Source: Ignavibacteriota bacterium
GTDB lineage: Bacteria; Bacteroidota; Ignavibacteria; UBA10030
Assembly: GCA_003142475.1 (NCBI GenBank)
Contig: PLMK01000017.1
Span: forward strand, 38,428 to 102,427
Reading direction: 5' to 3'
Length of the DNA stretch: 64,000 nucleotides
Shown here: positions 46,971 through 57,835 of the stretch, piece after piece
How positions within the stretch are numbered: position 1 is the stretch's first letter
Layout of the letters: each line of letters starts with the position of its first letter
Notes under the pieces: model-generated
Database searches by the model: none
What the model was told of the DNA's origin: nothing
What the model saw: only the letters and a program-made list of their open reading frames with translations
Position numbers and translations under genes: made by a program

Positions 46971-47729
46971 ATGTCGGGTCATAGTAAGTGGTCAACAATT
47001 AAGCGAAAGAAAGCCGTTACCGATGCTCGACGCGGCAAAGTCTTTACGCAAGTTATTAAGGAAATAACTGTTGCTGCAAAACTAGGCGGCGGTGATCCAA
47101 GCAGCAATGCGCGGCTGCGGTTCGCAATTGACAAAGCGAAAGCAAGCAATATGCCTGCCGATAACATTAAGCGCGCCATTCAGAAAGGGACTGGTGAATT
47201 ACCCGGTGTTAATTATGAAGATGCGGTATACGAAGTCTACGGACCGGGCGGTGTCGCTATTATTATCGAGACCGTGACAGACAATAAAAACCGCACAATC
47301 TCGGACATTCGTCATATACTTGAACGAAACCATGGTAAAATTGCGACGTCCGGATCTGTAGCTTTTCAATTTCACAAGAAAGGCATAATCCTGGTTCCAA
47401 AGTCCGTGGTGCCGGAAGACGATTTACTCTCCATTATTCTTGATGCTGGAGCTGAAGATATGAAAATTGAAGGTGATGAGTACAGTATTATTTGCACACC
47501 TGAAAATTTTGAGAAAGTGAGACAAGCCATTATTTCAAAAAGTATCAAGATTGAATCCGCAGAGATTCTTCTCGTCGCCGACAATACCGTGAAAGTCGAA
47601 GGAAAAGATGCGGAAAATTTACTGAAACTAATGGAAATTCTTGAGGACTATGACGACGTGCAAAAAGTACATGCCAATTTCGACATTGACGACAAAGAAC
47701 TAGCACGAATAGGAGCTGGCATTGGTTAA
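46971..47729 (+). CDS. yebC: YebC/PmpR family regulator
   Basis: MSGHSKWSTIKRKKAVTDARRGKVFTQVIKEITVAAKLGGGDP. Confidence 0.98.
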   Translation: MSGHSKWSTIKRKKAVTDARRGKVFTQVIKEITVAAKLGGGDPSSNARLRFAIDKAKASNMPADNIKRAIQKGTGELPGVNYEDAVYEVYGPGGVAIIIETVTDNKNRTISDIRHILERNHGKIATSGSVAFQFHKKGIILVPKSVVPEDDLLSIILDAGAEDMKIEGDEYSIICTPENFEKVRQAIISKSIKIESAEILLVADNTVKVEGKDAENLLKLMEILEDYDDVQKVHANFDIDDKELARIGAGIG

Positions 47730-47811
47730 TTGGTCAGTTAGTGAGTTAGTGATAAGAAGTATTTATTTTTACATAATTATTTAATTACTAATCGACTAGT
47801 CACGAATTATT

Positions 47812-48387
47812 ATGATAATTCTCGGCGTTGATCCTGGCACTCTCATTACCGGATTTGGCATTATAGAGGTAGAGCGAGGAAAGTATTCCGTTCTCACTTA
47901 TAATATTGTAAAGAATTCCGGCGATGATTCTATGCCAATCCGTTTGAAGCGAATTTACGACCGACTGTGTGAGATCATCAACCATTATCATCCGGATGAG
48001 TTTGCCATTGAGACTGCATTCTACGGAAAGAATGCACAATCAGCTTTGAAGATTGGCCATGCGCGTGGTGTGTCAATCTTGGCAGCAGTGAATTATGAAA
48101 TTCCGACCACTGAATATTCTCCGCGCGAAGTTAAAAAAGCCGTTACAGGTAACGGCGCTGCTTCTAAACAGCAAGTACAGTTCATGGTGCAAACACAATT
48201 GAGGCTTCGAGAAGCGCCGAAATATTTTGATGCCTCGGACGCGCTCGCAGTCGCACTATGTCATTCATTCCGAATGACAGGCGGCAAAGCAACTTCGCGA
48301 CGTACGCGAAGAACTGCATCGAAATCACATAGAAGCTGGACAGATTTTATTCACTCACATCCAGAACGAGTCGTGAGGAAAAAATGA
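47812..48387 (+). CDS. ruvC: Holliday junction endodeoxyribonuclease RuvC
   Basis: MIILGVDPGTLITGFGIIE, EFAIETAFYGKNAQSALKIGHARG, DASDALAVALCH. Confidence 0.98.
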   Translation: MIILGVDPGTLITGFGIIEVERGKYSVLTYNIVKNSGDDSMPIRLKRIYDRLCEIINHYHPDEFAIETAFYGKNAQSALKIGHARGVSILAAVNYEIPTTEYSPREVKKAVTGNGAASKQQVQFMVQTQLRLREAPKYFDASDALAVALCHSFRMTGGKATSRRTRRTASKSHRSWTDFIHSHPERVVRKK

Positions 48388-48992
48388 TCGCATCTCTTAC
48401 GGGTGTCCTCAAATATAAAAGTCCCACAGAAATTCTTATTGATGTACACGGCATCGGTTACGCTGTTAGTATTCCACTTTCTACATACGAAAAACTTGGT
48501 GATGTCGGTTCTTCCATTTCCCTGCTAACGCATTTCCACGTGCGTGAAGATGCTATGCAGTTGTTTGGATTTTTTTCAGATGAAGAACGACGTCTCTTCA
48601 AGCTTTTAATTTCTGTGTCAGGTATTGGGCCAAAAATTGCACAGAGCATTCTTTCTGGAATAAACGTTGAAGAACTCAAATCACATCTTCTTAGTGGAAA
48701 TGTGACAGCGCTGACGGCAATTCCCGGTGTTGGTAAAAAAACAGCTGAACGTTTAATCTTAGAGTTGCGCGATAAAGTCGGCAACGCGATTACTGATGCC
48801 GAACCTATCTCTCCCCTCGATTTGGCATCTACCGCGATGCGTGCGGAAGCGCTTCAAGCACTCACGTCATTGGGATATAATCTGCAAATCGCTGAGAAGT
48901 CCATTCGACTTGTTTTAAAAGAGACTGAAGGATCAGTTATTTCCCTTGAAGAACTGGTCAAACGGGCGCTTCGCCACACGAATGCCAGATAA
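48384..48992 (+). CDS. ruvA: Holliday junction helicase subunit RuvA
   Basis: MIASLTGVLKYKSPTEILIDVHGIGYAVSIP, helix-hairpin-helix SGIGPKIAQSILSG and PGVGKKTAERLILELRDK. Confidence 0.98.
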   Translation: MIASLTGVLKYKSPTEILIDVHGIGYAVSIPLSTYEKLGDVGSSISLLTHFHVREDAMQLFGFFSDEERRLFKLLISVSGIGPKIAQSILSGINVEELKSHLLSGNVTALTAIPGVGKKTAERLILELRDKVGNAITDAEPISPLDLASTAMRAEALQALTSLGYNLQIAEKSIRLVLKETEGSVISLEELVKRALRHTNAR

Positions 48993-49028
48993 ACCAACTT
49001 CAATACTAAATGTTTTTCAAGTGTTGTA

Positions 49029-50117
49029 TTGCAATTCTCTGCGGTTCTTGGTACTTTTGCAGTAGTGAGACAGTCCAATTTGACAAAACCTGAACGACTT
49101 GACCAAGAAATTGATCTCGATCAAACGTTGCGCCCCTCTGCACTTTCAGATTTTGTTGGACAGGAAAAAATTGTTGAAAATCTGAAGGTGTTTATCACGG
49201 CGGCTCGGCAACGCGGTGAACCGCTTGATCATGTTTTATTAACCGGACCTCCGGGACTTGGTAAGACAACACTTGCCCACATCGTTGCACACGAAATGGG
49301 TACCGATATTAAGATGACATCTGGACCGGCGTTGGAAAAACCGGGTGACCTCGCCGGCATTCTTACTTCGCTCGAGAAATCTGAAGTACTCTTCATCGAC
49401 GAAATCCATCGTGTACCGGCAAGAATAGAAGAATATTTATATTCCGCGATGGAAGATTTTCGAGTTGATATTGTGATAGACAGCGGACCGGGGGCGAAAA
49501 CAATTCAGCTTGGTCTTCAACCATTTACTCTGGTTGGAGCAACAACACGCGCCGGATTGCTAAGTTCACCCTTACGATCGCGATTTGGTATTACAAATCG
49601 TTTAGATTATTATTCCCACAACCAGTTAGACAGCATCATTCGGCGCTCGGCAGGTATTCTATCGATAACTGCAGAACCAGAAGCAACAATAGAAATTGCC
49701 AAGCGTTCGCGCGGCACTCCGCGTATTGCCAACCGTCTCTTAAAACGGTGCCGCGATTTTGCACAAGCGGATACACGGCTTGCGCATTTCGGTGGCGTCA
49801 TCACAAAAGAAGTTGCTGAGTTTTCACTCAGGGCTCTGGAAGTTGACGAACACGGATTTGACGAGATGGACAAACGCATTCTACATGCCATTATAAAAAA
49901 ATATAATGGCGGACCGGTCGGTGTCGGCACGCTTGCTGTTGCTGTTGGCGAAGAGCCGGGAACGCTAGAAGAAGTATATGAACCATATCTTATTCAAGAA
50001 GGTTTCTTGAAACGCACATCTCGCGGCCGCGAAGCAACTGCGCTTGCCTATACGCATTTTGGTGAGCCGGCAAAACGAGAATCGACACAGCAATCACATA
50101 TTGAGTTTAGTAGCTAA
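49029..50117 (+). CDS. ruvB: Holliday junction helicase subunit RuvB
   Basis: [68 protein letters not shown]; true start probably downstream of the TTG in the track. Confidence 0.98.
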   Translation: MQFSAVLGTFAVVRQSNLTKPERLDQEIDLDQTLRPSALSDFVGQEKIVENLKVFITAARQRGEPLDHVLLTGPPGLGKTTLAHIVAHEMGTDIKMTSGPALEKPGDLAGILTSLEKSEVLFIDEIHRVPARIEEYLYSAMEDFRVDIVIDSGPGAKTIQLGLQPFTLVGATTRAGLLSSPLRSRFGITNRLDYYSHNQLDSIIRRSAGILSITAEPEATIEIAKRSRGTPRIANRLLKRCRDFAQADTRLAHFGGVITKEVAEFSLRALEVDEHGFDEMDKRILHAIIKKYNGGPVGVGTLAVAVGEEPGTLEEVYEPYLIQEGFLKRTSRGREATALAYTHFGEPAKRESTQQSHIEFSS

Positions 50118-50126
50118 CATCGGATC

Positions 50127-52031
50127 TTGAGGAAAAATAAAATGTACAAGCATAAACGAACTATCCCTTGGTTAGTGATTTTCATCTGTTGGATAATTAG
50201 TTTGGCTGGATGGAAATTTGTCTATTCCCAGAACGCGCCATCAGATGGAGTGTCGTTTCAGGCAATAACTTTCGCAGATGCAAACACAGTCATCGCCGTT
50301 GGCGATAGTGGAACTATTGCGCGTTCTACTGACAAGGGCAGCACATGGTCAATGAGGCGTAATGTCAATCAAATAACGACCCCGCTGAACGGAGTGGCTT
50401 TTGTAAATACTTCGCATGGATTTGCCGTAGGTGCAAATGGTGTTCTTCTTGTGACGACAAATGGGGGAATAACTTGGGTTTATCAACTCATCAACACAAC
50501 GGCGGCATTGCGTTCAATCTTCTTCAGCAATGAGTTGACTGGTATTATCGTCGGTGAAAATGGCACCATATATCATTCTATCGATGGTGGAAATAATTGG
50601 TCCATGCAAACAAGCGGCGTTCGTCCTACTCTCAATAGTGTTGTTTTTACGAATAACAAAACAGGAATTGCTGTCGGCGATCATGGAACAATTCTTCGTA
50701 CAACAGATGATGGAAATACATGGACGAACCTTTCATCTTCATTCATTTCCTATAATTTTTATTCTGTTTCTTTTAATGGATCGAATAACGGTATCATTGT
50801 CGGTGAGAATGGAACAATTCTCCATACCACGAATGGCGGTATAAGCTGGACATTGGAACCAAGTGGTATTACGCAGCCGCTTTTTTGTGTTGTCTTACCT
50901 TCCTCAGATTTTTCTATCGTTTTAGGTGGTTCTGCCACAATTCTTACTTCCAACTTAAAAGAAACAAACTGGCAGAAACAAACAAATCATACACGCAACA
51001 CAATTATTTCAGCAGCGTTTACTAATCCGAAGGTTGGCATTGCAGTTGGGACCGAACAAACTATTTTTCGAACAACGGACGGCGCAATCACTTGGAATGC
51101 TGTAACACCTGTGTTAGAAAAACCGATCGCACCGGTAGGGACAACAACGTTCCCCAGTGGATTTCAAAAAAAGAATATTGCAACAGTCGTTGGAGCGAAT
51201 GGTATTATTCTTCAATCTCAAGATTTCGGTGCAACATGGACGAAAATCGTCGGCACAAGCGAAAACACACTCATGGCGATAACCGCGATAGATCAAACGA
51301 ATGCTATTGCTGTGGGAAACGGTGGTGTCATTCTCCGCTCGAGTGATGCTGGAGCAAATTGGATAAATCAACTGAGTGCAACCACTCGACCATTATTCCG
51401 AACATGTTTTACTAGCAATGATACCGGAATAGCAGTTGGTGATTATGGCATTATGGTGAGGACAACAAATGGCGGCACGACGTGGATCAAACAGCCATCG
51501 GGTACAATTAACCATCTCCGTGATATTACATTTATTGACAACAAAACGGGTTTTTCCGTTGGCGCAATGGGAACAATTTTAAGTACCGACGATGGCGGAA
51601 TAACATGGACAGCTCAGGAAAGCGGCACAGCAAGCTGGCTAAATGCCTCAGTGCGACTCTCTAAGTCCACATTCATTGTCATCGGCGGAGACGGAATAAT
51701 TCTTCGATCTACGAACAAAGGCAAAACATGGATATCACAAGTGAGCGGAACTACAAAAGAATTGATTAACGCTTTCTGTATCGATACAAACAATATATAC
51801 GTCGTTGGAACAGAGGGCACAATCTTGCGCACTCAGAATGGCGGGAATAAGTGGACTGAGATTAGCAGTCAAGTCACTAGCGACCTTCGCGCAGTTCAGT
51901 TCTTCGATGAAAAACGAGGTATTATTGTCGGAGCTGGGGGAACAATTTTGAGAACGACAGATGGTGGAACAACTTGGACAAAGGTTGAAACGGATTTCCC
52001 GCTATCGCTCTTTGGTTTAGCAATTAATTAA
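50127..52031 (+). CDS. Exported YCF48/BNR-repeat beta-propeller protein, no T9SS tail seen
   Basis: N-terminal TM segment; repeated IAVGDxGTILRTTDGGTTW blades. Confidence 0.9.
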   Translation: MRKNKMYKHKRTIPWLVIFICWIISLAGWKFVYSQNAPSDGVSFQAITFADANTVIAVGDSGTIARSTDKGSTWSMRRNVNQITTPLNGVAFVNTSHGFAVGANGVLLVTTNGGITWVYQLINTTAALRSIFFSNELTGIIVGENGTIYHSIDGGNNWSMQTSGVRPTLNSVVFTNNKTGIAVGDHGTILRTTDDGNTWTNLSSSFISYNFYSVSFNGSNNGIIVGENGTILHTTNGGISWTLEPSGITQPLFCVVLPSSDFSIVLGGSATILTSNLKETNWQKQTNHTRNTIISAAFTNPKVGIAVGTEQTIFRTTDGAITWNAVTPVLEKPIAPVGTTTFPSGFQKKNIATVVGANGIILQSQDFGATWTKIVGTSENTLMAITAIDQTNAIAVGNGGVILRSSDAGANWINQLSATTRPLFRTCFTSNDTGIAVGDYGIMVRTTNGGTTWIKQPSGTINHLRDITFIDNKTGFSVGAMGTILSTDDGGITWTAQESGTASWLNASVRLSKSTFIVIGGDGIILRSTNKGKTWISQVSGTTKELINAFCIDTNNIYVVGTEGTILRTQNGGNKWTEISSQVTSDLRAVQFFDEKRGIIVGAGGTILRTTDGGTTWTKVETDFPLSLFGLAIN

Positions 52032-52181
52032 AATCGAAAAGACGCACACTCTTCATTTCACAAAATATTTTTAGGCTATTTGTGATGTTTCCATATTTAT
52101 TGACATTGGCGCTTCTATTGTCATCCTCATTATTTTTCATTTTAACATTTTGATTGATCACTCATCACTACGCATTGTTCA

Positions 52182-52778
52182 TTGAAACCACTCCCCCGCT
52201 CTTTCTATCTTCGCCCGACACTCCAAGTTGCTCGTGACCTTCTCGGCAAGCACATTGTTAGGAAAGTCGGCACTAAATTGCTCATTGGAAAGATTGTTGA
52301 AGTTGAAGCCTATTGCAAAAGAGATCCGGCATCTCATGCCTTTCGCGGAAGGACCAAACGTAACGATGTGATGTTTTGGGAAGGCGGGCATTTGTATGTC
52401 TATTTCACCTATGGCATGCATTTCTGTGCCAATGTAGTAACGGGAAAAGAAGGAATTGGAGAAGCGGTACTTATTCGCGCCATCGAACCATTGGCTGGAA
52501 TTGAAGTGATGACAAAGAACCGTTTCTCAAATCTCCAATCGTTCAATTACCAATCACTCATTAATCTTTCCAATGGCCCAGCAAAGTTTTGCCAGGCATT
52601 TTGTCTTGCACGATACGAGAATGGATTAGATTTGTGCGATAGTAAAATCAGTATCACTGACAGCGAACCTATTCCTTCAAATCTCATTAAACGTTCTTCA
52701 CGGATTGGGATTCAGCGTGGGGTAGAAAAAAAATGGAGATTTTTTATAAAAGGAAATTCGTGGGTTTCAAGAAAATGA
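52182..52778 (+). CDS. 3-methyladenine DNA glycosylase (AAG/MPG family)
   Basis: RSFYLRPTLQVARDLLGKHIVRKVG, GKIVEVEAYCKRDPASHAFRGRTKRNDVMFWEGGHLYVYFTYGMHFCANVV; TTG start. Confidence 0.96.
   Translation: MKPLPRSFYLRPTLQVARDLLGKHIVRKVGTKLLIGKIVEVEAYCKRDPASHAFRGRTKRNDVMFWEGGHLYVYFTYGMHFCANVVTGKEGIGEAVLIRAIEPLAGIEVMTKNRFSNLQSFNYQSLINLSNGPAKFCQAFCLARYENGLDLCDSKISITDSEPIPSNLIKRSSRIGIQRGVEKKWRFFIKGNSWVSRK
52737..52778 (+). repeat. 3' end of the AAG gene; copy A of a direct repeat (20-bp perfect core 52759-52778)
   Basis: CGTGGGTTTCAAGAAAATGA repeated exactly at 57741-57760. Confidence 0.9.
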
Positions 52779-52816
52779 GATTTCTTGCTTCGAATAAGAT
52801 AAAACAAACATAAATA

Positions 52817-52848
52817 AGAAGCCCTATCAGATAACAGGGCTTCTTATC
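52817..52848. terminator. Bidirectional terminator-like hairpin
   Basis: AAGAAGCCCT-atcagataac-AGGGCTTCTT between convergent genes. Confidence 0.75.
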
Positions 52849-52899
52849 CATTCCAGCTTATTTATATACACTTTAAATTCGTTCACCGTGCGTAACTTG

Positions 52900-55284
52900 T
52901 TACTTGGGAATAAGGATGTACTGTGTTGACTGGCTAGTTGCATATATATAGCCCAGTATCCAACCCTGATCCGTGATTAACTTAGCTTCGCCAAGAATCT
53001 GACTGCTGCCGGAAGGAATCAAATTATTAAGATCCTGCGCCTGTCCATTTTTCCAGATGGTACCAACGCCTGTGCTGCTGAGCCCAACGATTGCACCTGC
53101 TGTGTTGATGCTATTAGCATAGCTCCAATCCGCTGATGTCCCAGCTAGTACAGGTAGAGCTTGAGGAGATGCAGTGACACTTGCCCATGTTACAGCATGA
53201 AATGCTGAACTACCGCCAGATTGGGTACCAACAGATATTCCCACTAATATCCCAGTCGCATTTACAGACCAGGGAGATGCACCGTAATCTCCGGAAAGGT
53301 ATGTAAACGTGGTGATAGGCTGAGCTGTCGGACTTGGCCAGAATGCTATTGCAGAATAAATAAACTGTGTCCATACAGTTCCGATGATTTGATCAGTGGA
53401 ATAAAATTTACACTTTGAAACTCCACTCCCAACAGCTGCAGATCGTTGAAGCATCTGAGGCTGTGCAGTAGCGCTAGCCCAATAGAGGCCATCCACAGCA
53501 TATTCACTATTATTAGCTATTAATGATCCATAACCGAGAATATGACCGCTATTGTTGATGCTTGTTGCATAAACTTCTGCATCGTTCGTGTCGCTGGGTA
53601 CGGCGAGCTTTTGCGGTTGTGCCGTTGAGCTTGACCAGTAGATAGGACCTGCTCTATAAGGTTTAGTGATAGCGATAGTATAACCGTAGCCGACAATCTC
53701 GCCATTATCGTTAAGACCAGTCAGGGTAACCAAGGTATCGCCGATAGGGATCTGAAGCGTATTTGGTTGGGCAGTCGGTGTAGCCCAGTAAACCGGTACT
53801 TTTGTGCTGCCACCAAGATTGCCGATAGACTGACCGTTGTTGTTAATGGTTACGATTGTTCTCTGGCTGCTTGTGTAAATCAAAGGAGCATAGTAAACAG
53901 CATTTGGATTGCTGCTTGTGTTCGTGTTTGTCAATGAGAAAGTCGCCGTCGTGGCAACACCAGCCACTGATGCTGTTACATTGTAGCTCCCGACTGTGGC
54001 GTTTGCAGTGATGCCGACTTGTGCCTGTCCCTGTGCATTCGTGGTTGCGGTAATTTTAGTAACTCCACCTGTAAAAGTGCAGCTCTGTCCGGATGACGGC
54101 GCGGTAAAAGTGACGATCGCTCCGCTTATCAGATTGTTGCTCTGGTCTTTTACTGTTGCAATTAAAGGCGAGGAAAAAGCTGTGCTAATCGCAGCACTCT
54201 GCGACGAACCGCTGGTTGCCGTGATGCTGGCCGACGTGGAATTAGCACTTGCCAATCCTCCTGAGAGCGGGTTAACGACAATCTCATGGGTTCCATCTGC
54301 ATAGTTAATATTCAGACTGCCGAGACTATCTGACGTGGCAGTGGATGTCCCAGAGCCTGTATTCACATTTGCTGTCATCGAACCCGTTACCAAGTTGAGT
54401 ATTCCGGTTCCAGTCCAGCCATAAGGATTAATCTTCACATCACAGGTGAGTGAACCGTTCAGTTTGCCTTTTACGTTTGTTGCTTCTATTGTAGCACCGC
54501 TCTCTGTAATAGTAACTGATCCAGACACATTAAAATGGTCGTCGAGAGTTAGATTAAGGCTGAATACAACATTATCCCTCGTCAGTGTATTCGTTCCCGT
54601 CATTGTATTTGCACCTGTTCCTCCCGTAAAGCTGATCACGAGGTTACCTGTACACGGCAGATTGCCCCCTGTAACATTTATGGCGATTGTGATGTTAGCT
54701 GGATAGGAGCCATAGCTAGTGGGATCCAATGGATCAGTTGTACTTGTAGGCAATGTTATTGTAGCGTCTCCCGCAGACTGTGTACCCGCCGCATCGCTAT
54801 AAAAAAATAACGTGAATACATTTCCATTAAATCTATCACTGCCGTAAAGATTCAGAAGCGGTACAAACGCGAGTGAATCTGTAATCCTCGATGTACGCAT
54901 GAGCGCTTTAGAGCCATTCGTACTTGAGAATAGATTCGTAGTGGCTAGACTGCGAATAGCGCTGCCAGTGGGACTAGCGAGCTGTAGCGCCTTAAAAGGA
55001 TATGACACGCCTGCGCCAACTGCTTGATACCCGGCGACAGCTCCGGCATGAAAAGCCTGGTTCCCCTGAAGGATAGTTGTATTATCGGATGGAGCGGTCG
55101 GACTATTTTTGCTGCATCCGTCAATCAGCAGGAAGCAGCAGAGTATCATGAGCATAAGCGCACAAAAAAGCAAAGCAAGCCGAGAGCGGCGCGAACGAGC
55201 AATCAATTCAAATAGTAATCCGCCACTGCGAACAAGTCGGAAAATGTTTTTCATCTGATACTCCTTTATAAAATAGAGATGCAC
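52900..55284 (-). CDS. Lipoprotein with invasin/Big_1-like Ig domain and C-terminal HAF-type repeats
   Basis: Lipobox-like LLIDGC; IATVKDQSNNLISGAIVTFTAPSSG...TNAQGQAQVGITANATVGSYNVTASVAGV; repeated YWxSxTAQPQxL..INNSGxIxGYG. Confidence 0.8.
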   Translation of the reverse strand: MHLYFIKEYQMKNIFRLVRSGGLLFELIARSRRSRLALLFCALMLMILCCFLLIDGCSKNSPTAPSDNTTILQGNQAFHAGAVAGYQAVGAGVSYPFKALQLASPTGSAIRSLATTNLFSSTNGSKALMRTSRITDSLAFVPLLNLYGSDRFNGNVFTLFFYSDAAGTQSAGDATITLPTSTTDPLDPTSYGSYPANITIAINVTGGNLPCTGNLVISFTGGTGANTMTGTNTLTRDNVVFSLNLTLDDHFNVSGSVTITESGATIEATNVKGKLNGSLTCDVKINPYGWTGTGILNLVTGSMTANVNTGSGTSTATSDSLGSLNINYADGTHEIVVNPLSGGLASANSTSASITATSGSSQSAAISTAFSSPLIATVKDQSNNLISGAIVTFTAPSSGQSCTFTGGVTKITATTNAQGQAQVGITANATVGSYNVTASVAGVATTATFSLTNTNTSSNPNAVYYAPLIYTSSQRTIVTINNNGQSIGNLGGSTKVPVYWATPTAQPNTLQIPIGDTLVTLTGLNDNGEIVGYGYTIAITKPYRAGPIYWSSSTAQPQKLAVPSDTNDAEVYATSINNSGHILGYGSLIANNSEYAVDGLYWASATAQPQMLQRSAAVGSGVSKCKFYSTDQIIGTVWTQFIYSAIAFWPSPTAQPITTFTYLSGDYGASPWSVNATGILVGISVGTQSGGSSAFHAVTWASVTASPQALPVLAGTSADWSYANSINTAGAIVGLSSTGVGTIWKNGQAQDLNNLIPSGSSQILGEAKLITDQGWILGYIYATSQSTQYILIPK

Positions 55285-55454
55285 CCACTATAATCTTCTA
55301 TGAAATTAAAATAATGTACAAGTGGTGTCAGGACTTGCATCCTGACACTTTTCACAGCATCAACGAAACGTCGGTACGACACTACGGAAAACACAAAAAC
55401 TTTGACATCTCCATTAGGGCACATCGTAATGTTCCCTTACAATAGAATTTCGCA

Positions 55455-57668
55455 TCACTTCAGCAAAAGTAATTTCTTCGTCTGGATATAATTACCTGCT
55501 TGTAAACGATAAAAGTAAATTCCGCTCGATACATTTGCTGCATTCCATTTCTGTGTATATGTTCCCGCCGACTTTTGCTCATTCACCAGAGTCGTCACCT
55601 CGCGTCCCAGGAGATCAAATACTTTCAGTGATACAAATGATTTAGATGGAAGAGTAAATGAAATGCTCGTTGTTGGATTAAACGGATTGGGATAGTTTTG
55701 TTCAAGATTAAAAAGCGCCGGCAAGTCGGACGAGAAGTTTTCCACCGATGTTACCATTTCCGACAAAGATCGTTTCCAAACGCCGCCATGATTGGTCCCT
55801 GCAAAGAGATTTGCGCCCGAGATAGTAAGAGAATTCACATAAGTATTCGTTAATCCTGTGTTTGCCGTATTCCAGCTTGTGCCATTGTTGGTCGAAAAAA
55901 AGACGCCGTCCGAAGTCCCCGCAAAAAGCTTCGTGATTGAGCCATCGGAGGCAGTCGAGGCGGCAAGAGCATATACACCGGTACTCGTCAATCCTAAATT
56001 GACCGCAGTCCAAGTTGAGCCGCTATTCGTGGAGAGATAAACGCCGGAACTTGTCCCGGCAAAGAGATTTGTGTAGGACCCGCTGGACGCTGGTGCGAGG
56101 ACAAGCGCATTGATATTAGCAACACTCGTCAATCCTGCGTTTGCAGTAATCCAGCTTGTACCATTATTGGTGATGAGAACAACACCACCGTACCAAGTTC
56201 CAACAAAAAGGCTGGCATTAGATCCGCCTGAGGACGGAGATACCGCAAAAGCTTGAACACTATTGTACGTCTTAGTGCTATCGACCGGGGTCCAGCTTGT
56301 ACCACTATTGGTCGATAGATAGACGCCTTTGAAAGAAGTCCCGGCAAAAAGATTCGTTCCACCTGCTCCGTTGGGGATGGAAATAAAAGAAGTGACCCAT
56401 GGGTACGATGGCAACCCGCTGTTAGCTTGTGTCCAGGTTGTGCCGCTGTCGGCCGAAAGGAAGAGACCGCCATTGGTCCCAGCGAAGAGATTTGTACCTG
56501 ACCCGCTGGAGGCGTGGGATGTAACCGTAGCATCGACATATTCAGTGCAGCTTGTTGCGTTCCAATGTGTGCCGTTGTCTGTAGAAAAAAAGACGCCGTT
56601 AGTAGTCCCGGCAAAGAGATTTATGCTTAAAGTAGTAAACGAATAGACAGAAGTGTTCGTCATGCCGGTATTGGATGCTGACCAGTTTATGCCGCTATTG
56701 GTTGAACGAAAGACGCCATTGCCATTGGTTCCTGCAAAGATATCCATACCATAAGATGTCAAAACATTTACAGAATTGTTTAATCCTGCACTCACCAAAT
56801 TCCAGCTTGTGCCGTTGTCGATCGAGAGAAAAACGCCGCTGGCAGTCCCTGCGAAGATATTTGTACCTACCACAGTAAAAGCATCTACACCATAGTCCGT
56901 CAAACCAGAATTGACCGCGTTCCAGCTTATGCCATTGTTCGGAGAAAGAAGGATACCGTCATTAGTCCCTACAAAAAGATTCGCCCCGTCGGAGGAGATC
57001 GCAAAAGCATATGCAGCAAGGCCTCTAAACGTACTTGCATCGACCGCGGCCCAGCTTGTGCCATTATTGGTCGAGAGAAAGACGCCGCCATTAGTCCCAG
57101 CAAAGAGGTTTGTACCACCTGCCCCGTTAGGGAAGACTGCAAAAGCATTGATCCAAGTAGATGTCAGGCCGCTATCGACCATTGTCCAGCTGTCGCCGCT
57201 GTCAGTGGACCGAAATATACCGGCATAAGTCCCGGCAAAAAGATTCGTACCGCCTGCTCCTTTGGCGGTGACAGCAAGAGCATAAACATCGGTTTTCGTC
57301 AAACCTGTATTAACCGCTGTCCAATTAGTACCATTATCAGTGGAACGAAAAACGCCGTGTCCTTGAGTTCCTGCAAAAAGATTTGTGCCAGACCCGGCTA
57401 AGGCGACAGCAAGAGCTCTGACAGAAATGCTGGTCGAACCGGTATTGATTTGAGTCCAGCTTGTGCCGTTATCGGTGGAACGATAGAGTCCCGCATCAGT
57501 CCCGGCAAAAAAATTCGTGCCGGTCCCGCTGGAAGCCGCCGAGAATGCAAAGGATCGAACAGTGCAGTTAACGCCGAAGGGTCCGGTTTGGATCCATTGA
57601 GCATGCATTGGAATCGTAATGGTGAAGAAGCAAAACACTACAAAAGGTAATCTGAAAACGTTTTTCAT
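55455..57668 (-). CDS. Secreted beta-propeller (NLFAGTxGGVFLSTNNGTSW repeat) protein with T9SS-like sorting domain
   Basis: Many tandem FAGT/STDNGTSW repeats; NYPNPFNPTTSISFTLPSKSFVSLKVFDLLGREV...LLLLK. Confidence 0.92.
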   Translation of the reverse strand: MKNVFRLPFVVFCFFTITIPMHAQWIQTGPFGVNCTVRSFAFSAASSGTGTNFFAGTDAGLYRSTDNGTSWTQINTGSTSISVRALAVALAGSGTNLFAGTQGHGVFRSTDNGTNWTAVNTGLTKTDVYALAVTAKGAGGTNLFAGTYAGIFRSTDSGDSWTMVDSGLTSTWINAFAVFPNGAGGTNLFAGTNGGVFLSTNNGTSWAAVDASTFRGLAAYAFAISSDGANLFVGTNDGILLSPNNGISWNAVNSGLTDYGVDAFTVVGTNIFAGTASGVFLSIDNGTSWNLVSAGLNNSVNVLTSYGMDIFAGTNGNGVFRSTNSGINWSASNTGMTNTSVYSFTTLSINLFAGTTNGVFFSTDNGTHWNATSCTEYVDATVTSHASSGSGTNLFAGTNGGLFLSADSGTTWTQANSGLPSYPWVTSFISIPNGAGGTNLFAGTSFKGVYLSTNSGTSWTPVDSTKTYNSVQAFAVSPSSGGSNASLFVGTWYGGVVLITNNGTSWITANAGLTSVANINALVLAPASSGSYTNLFAGTSSGVYLSTNSGSTWTAVNLGLTSTGVYALAASTASDGSITKLFAGTSDGVFFSTNNGTSWNTANTGLTNTYVNSLTISGANLFAGTNHGGVWKRSLSEMVTSVENFSSDLPALFNLEQNYPNPFNPTTSISFTLPSKSFVSLKVFDLLGREVTTLVNEQKSAGTYTQKWNAANVSSGIYFYRLQAGNYIQTKKLLLLK

Positions 57669-57718
57669 CTTTTTTTCCTTTTATGAAATAGTAAATCGGC
57701 GGTTGCAACTAATAATAG

Positions 57719-57760
57719 CGTTTTATTGTTAAAGAAAATCCGTGGGTTTCAAGAAAATGA
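57719..57760 (+). pseudogene. 3'-terminal relic of an AAG/MPG glycosylase gene (copy B of the direct repeat)
   Basis: In frame RFIVKENPWVSRK* versus RFFIKGNSWVSRK* of the intact gene; 35/42 nt identical by hand; upstream codons are stops. Confidence 0.75.
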
Positions 57761-57835
57761 AATCCCTGCCCTTAAGCTGGGAGGGAGTTATACTCCCGAC
57801 CAGCGAACTAGGCGGGTTAGGCGGTGTTACATACT

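Noticed and set aside
55455-57668. Tandem DNA repeats considered as a satellite or CRISPR
   Set aside because: Degenerate coding repeats of beta-propeller blades in one open frame.
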